Positions 1-4,207 of a stretch of DNA of 8,076 nt are shown one piece after another. Below the pieces are notes generated by a model. It had not been told where the DNA came from, ran no database searches, and was given only the letters and a program-made list of their open reading frames with translations. The stretch comes from DAIMZM01 sp036733985 (GTDB taxonomy: Bacteria > Bacillota > Dehalobacteriia > UBA4068): NCBI GenBank assembly GCA_036733985.1, contig DAIMZM010000100.1:1-8076 (forward strand), given 5' to 3'. The translations under genes were made by a program, and so were the position numbers. Numbering within the stretch: the first letter of the stretch is position 1; each line of letters starts with the position of its first letter.

Positions 1-303
1 CCCGGCATAGTATTCCTCCAGTTGCGCCTGGCTCAAATCGCTTTCCACGATGATGACGGCCATGAACTCCATGCCATCTCCCGTAGGCCCAAAACGGCCG
101 CACAGTTTAGCTTTGGCTAATCGCTGGGTTTGCTCCGGCAGCGGCGCATGGAAGAGTTGCCAGGAAAACTGTGCTAAGCGTAGGTCATTGGGCAGCATGG
201 GGGCCACAAACAGCGCTTCCGCCAACCAAATGAGGAAGAGAAAAAACAGCAGGATGTTGAGTAAAACATGGATCACCGGATGCTTGTACTTGCGTTTAGC
301 CAT
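1..303 (-). CDS. Small membrane-anchored protein of unknown function, partial (C-terminus off the left edge)
   Basis: I do not recognise this protein. The reading frame starts at the ATG at 301-303 and stays open for 101 codons to the window edge, so the C-terminus is missing. The first residues are MAKRKYKHPV, a basic cytoplasmic start, followed by one hydrophobic segment at about residues 12-34 (VLLNILLFFLFLIWL and on). This fits a signal anchor or an uncleaved signal peptide with the rest outside the membrane. The remainder is soluble and contains a stretch MEFMAVIIVESDLSQAQLEEYY that reads as a beta strand followed by a helix. The start is supported by AGGAGG seven bases upstream and by a strong promoter. 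It is monocistronic as far as visible. The coding call is firm; the function is unknown. Confidence 0.85.
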   Translation of the reverse strand, partial: MAKRKYKHPVIHVLLNILLFFLFLIWLAEALFVAPMLPNDLRLAQFSWQLFHAPLPEQTQRLAKAKLCGRFGPTGDGMEFMAVIIVESDLSQAQLEEYYAG

Positions 304-310
304 AACCGCT

Positions 311-316
311 CCTCCT
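311..316 (-). promoter_or_regulatory. Ribosome binding site of the membrane protein gene
   Basis: AGGAGG on the minus strand lies seven bases before the ATG at 301-303. It fixes the start of the left-edge gene. Confidence 0.85.
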
Positions 317-337
317 GTTGTCCGTCCTCCTATGCAT

Positions 338-366
338 AGTATAGCGGATTAGCCGGGGAATGGCAA
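338..366 (-). promoter_or_regulatory. Sigma-A type promoter of the membrane protein gene
   Basis: On the minus strand, TTGCCA (361-366) and TATACT (338-343) are separated by exactly 17 bases. This is a good vegetative promoter, about 35 bases ahead of the start codon, and would give a short leader with the AGGAGG site. Confidence 0.75.
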
Positions 367-400
367 GATTTAGCTAAAGCAGGGCTTAGTGAGAGGAAAA

Positions 401-437
401 GCAAAAGCCGCGCATCATCTTGATGCGCGGCTTTTGC
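401..437 (-). terminator. Strong intrinsic terminator after the spoIIID remnant
   Basis: A perfect 17-bp inverted repeat (401-417 and 421-437) encloses a 3-base loop. On the minus strand it is followed by TTTTCCTCT, so it ends transcription coming from the right, that is from the spoIIID remnant. On the plus strand the sequence after the hairpin (CTGTCTG) has no good T run. It also insulates the membrane protein promoter at 338-366. Confidence 0.85.
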
Positions 438-474
438 CTGTCTGTGTTATCGGCTGACGCGTCTCCCCGCCCTA

Positions 475-621
475 TCACCCCCATCCGTTCCCGATTGTTA
501 CGCCCGTATGTACGGTGCTCTTGCTGACCCCGAAAATGGTAGCGGTCTGGCGGACGGTGGCGCGGGATTCCAGGATATAATTGCCAACGCTCAGGACCCG
601 CTCGCGAATATAGTCCTGCAT
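475..621 (-). pseudogene. spoIIID: Truncated spoIIID (sporulation transcription regulator), 48 codons
   Basis: The frame begins MQDYIRERVLSVGNYILES and contains FGVSKSTVH. Both match the N-terminal half of SpoIIID, the small DNA-binding regulator that acts with sigma-E in the mother cell during sporulation. The helix-turn-helix covers about residues 22-42. After STVH, where the family has roughly KDVTERLP, this copy reads TGVTIGNGWG and stops. Family members are usually 80-95 residues, so the second half, including the basic C-terminal region needed for DNA binding in Bacillus subtilis SpoIIID, is missing. The other frames downstream give no clear match to the lost part, so a deletion with later decay fits better than a single frameshift. 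A Shine-Dalgarno site (AAGGGGG, 629-635) and a terminator still frame it. Either it is dead or it makes a short HTH peptide. Family assignment is from memory of the sequence but the motif is distinctive. Confidence 0.82.
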
Positions 622-628
622 AAATTAG

Positions 629-635
629 CCCCCTT
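629..635 (-). promoter_or_regulatory. Ribosome binding site of the spoIIID remnant
   Basis: AAGGGGG on the minus strand lies seven bases before the ATG at 619-621. It supports this start, which also agrees with the usual start of the family. Confidence 0.65.
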
Positions 636-661
636 GTACGCTGCACAGCTTGCTTTTGTAA

Positions 662-691
662 AGCATATGAAGCCATCCCCGGTTTTATGTG
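662..691 (-). promoter_or_regulatory. Possible sigma-E-like promoter of the spoIIID remnant
   Basis: On the minus strand, CACATAAA (684-691) and CATATGCT (662-669) are 14 bases apart. This resembles the sigma-E pattern of an ATA-containing -35 and CATACAnT-type -10. spoIIID is known to be read by sigma-E in Bacillus, so the position makes sense, but the match is partial. Confidence 0.3.
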
Positions 692-744
692 GCAGGGGGC
701 GAAAAATAGCCGCTTTTATGGAAGGAGAGTACCAGGCCCGGGCC

Positions 745-846
745 AAAGCCGGGAAAACCCCTCGTCCATTGGGGAAAAGGCCTGACTATCCCTTGTACCC
801 GGCCCGGCTTTATGATAAAATCAACTGGCAGGACTTGAGGGGTTTT
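745..846 (+). repeat. Interlocking inverted repeats in the leader of the MFS gene
   Basis: AAAGCCGGG (745-753) is the exact reverse complement of CCCGGCTTT (803-811). AAAACCCCTC (754-763), directly next to it, is the exact reverse complement of GAGGGGTTTT (837-846). The arms are ordered a-b-a'-b', which allows either a pseudoknot or two alternative pairings in a transcript that starts upstream. No known riboswitch consensus was recognised. If transcription begins at the candidate promoter at 793-821 the RNA would contain only one arm of the second pair. Confidence 0.4.
793..821 (+). promoter_or_regulatory. Possible promoter of the MFS gene
   Basis: TTGTAC (793-798) and TAAAAT (816-821) are 17 bases apart and lie about 70 bases before the MFS start. 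The -35 is a weak match, so this is tentative. Confidence 0.35.
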
Positions 847-875
847 ACCAGTATCGCCCGGCAGCCAATAGCAGC

Positions 876-880
876 GGAGG
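876..880 (+). promoter_or_regulatory. Ribosome binding site of the MFS gene
   Basis: GGAGG lies eight bases before the ATG at 889 and supports that start. Confidence 0.75.
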
Positions 881-888
881 CCTGAATC

Positions 889-2190
889 ATGCCCAAGCAT
901 CACAGCCCCATCGCCATCCCCCTGATCACCCAATACCGGGGCCTGCCCAGCCAGGTCTACTGGCTGCTGCTCTGCCGGGTGGTCACCTCCATGGGCATGT
1001 TCGTCTTCCCCTTTATCACCCTGTTCCTCAGCCACCGCCTGCATCTGGGCGACGCGGAGATCGGCCGCTATCTGCTGCTGACCGCCCTGACCATTGTCCC
1101 CGGCGCGCTCTTAGGGGGCAAGCTGGCGGACCGTTTCCGCCGCAAAGATATTTATATCGCCATGGTGCTGGTCTCGGATATTTTTTATGTGCTGGCCGGC
1201 TTTTACTGCGACCGGATGCTGGTGATCTGGCTGATCCTGGGGGGCTATGCCTTCCTCAATATGGGCAACCCGGTGCTGGCCGCCATGATGATGGACCTGA
1301 CCGGGCCGGAAAACCGCCAGGAAAGCTTTTCCCTGATCTATCTGGGTTTTAACCTGGGCTTTGCCGTGGGCCCCTTTTTGGCGGGGATGATGTTTGAACA
1401 CCATACGCCTTGGCTGTTCTGGGGCCAGTCCATCCTGACTTTTTGCTCGGCCCTGCTGATCGCGCTGCTGATCAAGGACGCCACCCCGGATGAGGCGGAG
1501 CGGCAGCGCATTGCCGCGGATAAAAGCCGGGCCCAAGAGCAGGCGGCTGAGGGCAGCCTGCTCCGGCAGCTGTTCCGTTCGCCCCTGATCCTGTTTTTCG
1601 CCATGCTGGCCGCGGTCTACGCGTTTTCCTATTCCCAGATCAATTATATCCTGCCCCTGCAGATGGACGACTTGTTCGGCCTGAGCAAGGGGGCCAAATA
1701 TTTTGGCGCCGTCTGGTCTTTGAACGGGGTTTGCGTCTTTTTCCTCACCCCCTTGGCCGTGCTGGCCTTCAAGCGCTTTCCGCCTTTGTTCAATATGGCC
1801 CTGAGCGGGCTCTTCTATCTCTTCGGCTTCGCCCTCTACAGCTTCTGGCATGATATCCGCCTGATGTATTTGCTGGTGGCCCTGTGGTCCGCCGGCGAGG
1901 TGGTGGCGGCCACCAATTCCGGGGTTTTTATTGCCAGCCATTCCCCAATCAGCCACCGGGCCCGCTTCCAGTCGGTTTACGACGTTGTCCACGGTTTGGG
2001 CCGCTCCCTGGGCCCCCTGGTGATGGGCTTCTACCTGCAGGGGCATGGCATCGACAGCGCCTGGCTGATCATCGGCGGCGCCTCGGGCCTGGCTGCCCTG
2101 GGCTTTTTCCTGATGAACCGGCTGTCGCCGGAGGGCCGTTCCCCAGCCCTGGCCAAAAGCGTTCCCCTGGCTGTTTCCAAAACCAGATAG
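889..2190 (+). CDS. Major facilitator superfamily transporter, drug-efflux (DHA1) type
   Basis: This 433-residue protein has the layout of a 12-helix MFS carrier in the cytoplasmic membrane, which exports or imports small molecules using the proton gradient. Motif A of the family is clear in the loop between helices 2 and 3 (GGKLADRFRRKD, residues 76-87). A motif-C-like stretch, GFNLGFAVGPFLAG (153-166), lies in helix 5 and is typical of antiporters. A charged cytoplasmic loop at about 197-232 separates the two six-helix halves. The second half repeats the pattern, with RARFQS (357-362) as a conserved loop. The length is normal. The protein looks like multidrug-resistance MFS proteins of the MdtG/MdtH kind, but the substrate cannot be read from sequence. 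The aldolase-like gene follows after 57 bases with no terminator visible, so the two may be cotranscribed. The start is set by GGAGG upstream. Confidence 0.9.
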   Translation: MPKHHSPIAIPLITQYRGLPSQVYWLLLCRVVTSMGMFVFPFITLFLSHRLHLGDAEIGRYLLLTALTIVPGALLGGKLADRFRRKDIYIAMVLVSDIFYVLAGFYCDRMLVIWLILGGYAFLNMGNPVLAAMMMDLTGPENRQESFSLIYLGFNLGFAVGPFLAGMMFEHHTPWLFWGQSILTFCSALLIALLIKDATPDEAERQRIAADKSRAQEQAAEGSLLRQLFRSPLILFFAMLAAVYAFSYSQINYILPLQMDDLFGLSKGAKYFGAVWSLNGVCVFFLTPLAVLAFKRFPPLFNMALSGLFYLFGFALYSFWHDIRLMYLLVALWSAGEVVAATNSGVFIASHSPISHRARFQSVYDVVHGLGRSLGPLVMGFYLQGHGIDSAWLIIGGASGLAALGFFLMNRLSPEGRSPALAKSVPLAVSKTR

Positions 2191-2232
2191 CCCGGGCCGT
2201 CAAACAACCGCGTTTCCTCAAAAAACCAAGCA

Positions 2233-2240
2233 GAGGTGAT
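2233..2240 (+). promoter_or_regulatory. Ribosome binding site that decides the aldolase start
   Basis: GAGGTGAT lies seven bases before the ATG at 2248. The in-frame GTG at 2236 sits inside this site, so it cannot be the real start. Confidence 0.8.
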
Positions 2241-2247
2241 TAATAAT

Positions 2248-3261
2248 ATGTACAGCTTTATCAATGATTACAGCGAAACCGCCCATCCCCGGATCCTGGC
2301 AGCCCTGGCCCGCAGCAATGAAACGCAGCATCCCGGCTATGGGGAGGATCCCGGTACCCAGCGGGCGGCAGCCTATATCCGGGCAGCCTGCGATTGCCCC
2401 GACGCCCAGGTGCATTTCCTTTCCGGCGGCACCCAGGTCAACCTGACCGCCATCGCCTCCATACTCCGGCCTTATCAGGCGGTGATCGCCTGCCGGGACG
2501 GGCACATCAATACCCATGAAACCGGCTCGGTGGAAGCCACCGGGCATAAGATCTTCGCCCTGCCGGGGAAAGACGGCAAGCTGCTGCCGGAAGAAGTGGC
2601 GGCGGCGGTGGATTATCACAATTTCGATCAGATGGTCCTGCCCAAGCTGGTCTATATCTCCCAGAGCACCGAATGGGGCACCGTCTATACCAAGGACGAG
2701 CTGATTGCCCTCAGAGAAGTCTGCCTGGAAAAGGGCTTGTTTCTCTTCGTGGACGGGGCCAGGCTGGGGGCTGCCCTGACCGCTGAGAAAAGCGATGTTT
2801 CCCTGGCGGATCTGGCCCGGCTGACCGATGCTTTTTATATCGGCGGCACCAAGAACGGAGCCTTGTTCGGGGAAGCCTACGTGATTGTCCATCCGGAGCT
2901 GCAGGAAGGTTTCCGCTATCATATGCGCCAGCGGGGCGCTTTGATGGCCAAGGGCTGGATCATCAGCGTGCAGTTCGAGGAATTGTTCAGCGACGGCCTT
3001 TATTTCGACCTGGCCCGCCAGGCCAATTGCCAGGCCGCCCGGCTGCGGGACGCTTTCCTGGCCAAGGGCTACCGGCTGGCGGTGCCGGGGGAAAGCAATC
3101 AGCTGTTTCCCATCCTGGATGACGCCACCGCGGAACGCCTGCTGGAGAAAGCCGCCTTCCGCAAATGGGAACCCCTGCCCGACGGGAGCTATTCCTACCG
3201 GCTGATCACCTCCTGGGCCACCCCGGATTGGGCGGTGGACGAACTGATCGCGGCGCTGTAG
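2248..3261 (+). CDS. PLP-dependent low-specificity L-threonine aldolase-like enzyme (beta-eliminating lyase family)
   Basis: This 337-residue protein belongs to the fold-type I PLP enzymes. Threonine aldolases split L-threonine or L-allo-threonine into glycine and acetaldehyde in the cytoplasm. The signature positions are present in order: GYGEDPGTQ (30-38) near the N-terminus, the phosphate-binding SGGTQVN (59-65), HETGS with H90 that would stack on the cofactor, FVDGAR with D169 for the pyridine nitrogen and R172, and GGTKNG with K202 as the likely Schiff-base lysine. R318 near the end (SYRLITSW) would bind the substrate carboxylate. Length fits the family (about 340). The start at the ATG is chosen over an in-frame GTG four codons upstream because the ribosome binding site covers that GTG. 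It follows the MFS gene by 57 bases and may be in one operon with it. Exact substrate is uncertain; many clostridial relatives are annotated only by family. Confidence 0.88.
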   Translation: MYSFINDYSETAHPRILAALARSNETQHPGYGEDPGTQRAAAYIRAACDCPDAQVHFLSGGTQVNLTAIASILRPYQAVIACRDGHINTHETGSVEATGHKIFALPGKDGKLLPEEVAAAVDYHNFDQMVLPKLVYISQSTEWGTVYTKDELIALREVCLEKGLFLFVDGARLGAALTAEKSDVSLADLARLTDAFYIGGTKNGALFGEAYVIVHPELQEGFRYHMRQRGALMAKGWIISVQFEELFSDGLYFDLARQANCQAARLRDAFLAKGYRLAVPGESNQLFPILDDATAERLLEKAAFRKWEPLPDGSYSYRLITSWATPDWAVDELIAAL

Positions 3262-3292
3262 GATTATCCCCAGGATTATAGAGAAAAACAAA

Positions 3293-3323
3293 AACCAGGG
3301 CGGATGATTTATCCGTCCTGGTT
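3293..3323 (-). terminator. Intrinsic terminator between aldolase and RHH genes, overlapping the RHH stop codon
   Basis: A 13-bp stem (3293-3305 with 3311-3323, one G-T pair) has a 5-base loop. On the minus strand it is followed by a T-rich tail (TTTGTTTTTCTC), so it is best suited to end the ribbon-helix-helix transcript. On the plus strand the tail is GATCTTTCC, weaker, but it may also stop the aldolase message. The last codons and stop of the RHH gene (3309-3311) lie inside the hairpin. Confidence 0.8.
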
Positions 3324-3476
3324 GATCTTTCCATGGGCTTTTTCATAGTCTTCCACACAATTTCGAATGAGGATCAAAATCTGACTGTTGGCGGAGCGGC
3401 CTTCATAGTCCGCCACCACATGGAGCTTGTTGAGTAAAGCGTCGTCGATGCGAATTGAAAGGCTTTTTGTAACCAT
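3309..3476 (-). CDS. Ribbon-helix-helix (Arc/MetJ-type) DNA-binding protein, 55 aa
   Basis: The protein begins MVTKSLSIRIDDALLNKLHV and continues with a helical part ending in VEDYEKAH. The strand SLSIRID (5-11), helix LLNKLHVVADYEG (14-26), turn RSAN and helix SQILILIRNCVEDYEKA (31-47) are the ribbon-helix-helix plan, in which the strand of a dimer enters the DNA major groove. Proteins of this kind act as small repressors, often of their own gene, in phages, plasmids and toxin-antitoxin loci. GGGGTG (3484-3489) lies five bases before the ATG at 3474-3476, a TATAAT -10 box is at 3499-3504, and the terminator overlaps the stop. It diverges from a small gene across an AT-rich control region with a perfect palindrome. 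I infer that it regulates this pair. No toxin of a known family is seen beside it. Confidence 0.85.
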   Translation of the reverse strand: MVTKSLSIRIDDALLNKLHVVADYEGRSANSQILILIRNCVEDYEKAHGKINQDG

Positions 3477-3498
3477 AATTACACCCCGAAGTAGATAT

Positions 3499-3504
3499 AT
3501 TATA
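3499..3504 (-). promoter_or_regulatory. -10 box of the RHH gene
   Basis: A perfect TATAAT on the minus strand lies 22 bases before the RHH start codon. No good -35 stands 17 bases upstream; that place is taken by the palindrome at 3515-3527. This could be an activator-dependent or simply weak -35 promoter. Confidence 0.5.
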
Positions 3505-3514
3505 TATTTATTTT

Positions 3515-3527
3515 AGAATGTCATTCT
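3515..3527. promoter_or_regulatory. Perfect palindrome, candidate operator for the RHH protein
   Basis: AGAATG-T-CATTCT is a perfect 6+1+6 palindrome. It lies between the minus-strand -10 box (3499-3504) and the plus-strand -10 box (3530-3535), where binding would block both promoters. That it is bound by the neighbouring RHH protein is inference. A second palindrome, AAATGCATTT, is at 3552-3561. Confidence 0.5.
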
Positions 3528-3529
3528 GT

Positions 3530-3535
3530 TATAAT
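3530..3535 (+). promoter_or_regulatory. -10 box of the small plus-strand gene
   Basis: A perfect TATAAT on the plus strand lies 53 bases before the start at 3589. The -35 is poor (TTTATT at 3507-3512, spacing 17). Confidence 0.5.
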
Positions 3536-3578
3536 GGGAAATATAGACATAAAATGCATTTAAAATATATCTATTTTT

Positions 3579-3583
3579 GAGGT
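3579..3583 (+). promoter_or_regulatory. Ribosome binding site of the small plus-strand gene
   Basis: GAGGT lies five bases before the ATG at 3589 and is the main support that this short frame is translated. Confidence 0.6.
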
Positions 3584-3588
3584 AAGCT

Positions 3589-3759
3589 ATGCCGGATTAT
3601 AGAGACATGTATTTTACGTTGTCCAAGGCCGCGGGTCAGGCCATAGAGATTTTGATTGAGGCCCAAAGGGCCTGCGAAGCGCTGTATATAGCGTCCGCGC
3701 CGGAATTGAAAGTGATCCCGGGATTGGCGGAAAACAAAAAAGGCGTGGATCAGGAATAA
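3589..3759 (+). CDS. Small protein of unknown function, 56 aa
   Basis: The frame reads MPDYRDMYFTLSKAAGQAIE at the start and ends KKGVDQE. I cannot assign a function. Residues about 5-33 (MYFTLSKAAGQAIEILIEAQRACEALY) look like one amphipathic helix, followed by a proline-containing tail. The general look (MPDY start, then IEILIEAQ) is like short uncharacterised proteins common in clostridial genomes, but that is an impression from memory. Support for translation is a ribosome binding site, a -10 box upstream and a divergent arrangement with the RHH regulator. There is no signal peptide or membrane segment. It could be an accessory or toxin-like partner of the RHH protein, but nothing in the sequence shows toxicity. 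Confidence 0.65.
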   Translation: MPDYRDMYFTLSKAAGQAIEILIEAQRACEALYIASAPELKVIPGLAENKKGVDQE

Positions 3760-3926
3760 TACCAAATCCATACCGATCTTAGGAGTAGGGGCTACCATAG
3801 TCGTAAGTGGTCGTCAGGTTTGTGTTTAAAGAAAAGTCAAGATGCTGTCTGCCATCATCCCGTAGGATGCGGGATCCAAGGGCGGCGAGCCCTTGAGTCG
3901 TTTTAAGGGGGTGCGGGGAGTGCAGA

Positions 3927-3971
3927 GGGGCAAAGGGGGGAAATCGAAATCCCCCCTAGCCCCTTTGCCCC
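3927..3971. repeat. Nested GC-rich hairpin
   Basis: GGGGCAAA (3927-3934) pairs with TTTGCCCC (3964-3971), and inside it AGGGGGGA (3934-3941) pairs with TCCCCCCT (3950-3957) around an 8-base loop. The two stems are offset by a six-base bulge on one side and share base 3934. It has no T run on either side, so it is not a standard terminator. Confidence 0.65.
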
Positions 3972-4035
3972 CCGCCGGGGAGGCGAGCCATTGAACTAGC
4001 AGCAAAAAGCTAACGCGTTCAAAAGTACAACAAAA

Positions 4036-4070
4036 CTAGCGGCATCCCCGCATGTCTTTCCCTACGCTAG
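4036..4070 (-). terminator. Possible secA terminator (weak)
   Basis: On the minus strand a CTAGCG/CGCTAG stem (6 bp, long loop) is followed by TTTTGTTGTACTTTTG. It is the only hairpin downstream of secA with a T-rich tail, but the stem is short and the loop is 23 bases. Confidence 0.3.
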
Positions 4071-4082
4071 GGTTACGGCCAT

Positions 4083-4206
4083 GGGTACTTTCCTCGGCGG
4101 CCAGACCGTTCGCTCCGCTCACTAGATGGCCGCTGCCGGAAAGCCCCCATGTCCTTTCGCAGCCCCGCATCCCTTCCATATGCGGGAATACGGGCTGGGA
4201 GTACCC
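4083..4206. repeat. Multibranch fold next to the secA stop codon
   Basis: GGGTACT (4083-4089) pairs with AGTACCC (4200-4206), extendable by two G-T pairs. Inside it are a 9-bp stem (4095-4103 with 4127-4135), a small GAAAG/CTTTC stem (4139-4143 with 4154-4158) and a bulged stem (4160-4170 with 4180-4197). Together these would make a closed multibranch junction directly after the secA stop at 4208-4210. Confidence 0.5.
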
Positions 4207-4207
4207 C

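Larger units (their letters stand above)
3760..4207. repeat. Gene-free stretch with a dense row of stem-loops (unknown structured or mobile element)
   Basis: No convincing coding frame with a ribosome binding site lies here. From 3857 on, inverted repeats follow each other closely: ATCCCG/CGGGAT (3857-3875), AAGGGC/GCCCTT (3878-3894), a nested GC-rich hairpin (3927-3971), TTGAAC-TAGC/GCTA-GTTCAA (3991-4022), CTAGCG/CGCTAG (4036-4070), a 9-bp stem (4095-4135) and a bulged stem (4160-4197). A 13-base motif GGCGAGCCnTTGA occurs at 3884-3896 and 3982-3994. Such arrays suggest an intergenic repeat element, a MITE remnant or a non-coding RNA; on the minus strand it would be the secA 3' untranslated region. 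I see no transposase, no tRNA and no known riboswitch. The first 97 bases (3760-3856) hold nothing I can name. Confidence 0.6.

Noticed and set aside
386..676. Minus-strand open frame of 96 codons over the spoIIID remnant
   Set aside because: It runs in a different frame from the recognisable SpoIIID sequence, lacks a good ribosome binding site and reads through the terminator.
508..885. Plus-strand open frame of 125 codons before the MFS gene
   Set aside because: No ribosome binding site, no recognisable motif, and it is antisense to the spoIIID remnant and its promoter region.
721..889. T-box leader suggested by GAAGGAGAGTACC near 721
   Set aside because: The conserved T-box sequence (GGGTGGTACCGCG type) and an antiterminator/terminator pair are absent before the MFS gene.
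1111..2046. Minus-strand open frame of 311 codons opposite the MFS gene
   Set aside because: It is antisense to a protein with clear MFS motifs, and its product is rich in Q, G and H as expected for a shadow frame.
2236..2247. GTG start four codons upstream for the aldolase-like enzyme
   Set aside because: The GTG is part of the Shine-Dalgarno sequence itself; the ATG at 2248 is placed correctly behind it.
2218..3291. Minus-strand open frame of 357 codons opposite the aldolase gene
   Set aside because: It is the antisense shadow of a clearly conserved PLP enzyme, with low-complexity composition rich in G, Q and H.
3309..3759. Classical toxin-antitoxin operon
   Set aside because: The two genes diverge rather than share an operon, and the 56-residue protein shows no motif of RelE, MazF, HicA, Fic or other known toxins.
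3571..3798. Minus-strand open frame of 75 codons opposite the small plus-strand gene
   Set aside because: No ribosome binding site at its start; the plus-strand frame has both a ribosome binding site and a -10 box.
3857..4207. CRISPR array
   Set aside because: The inverted repeats differ from each other in sequence and spacing; there are no regular direct repeats with spacers.
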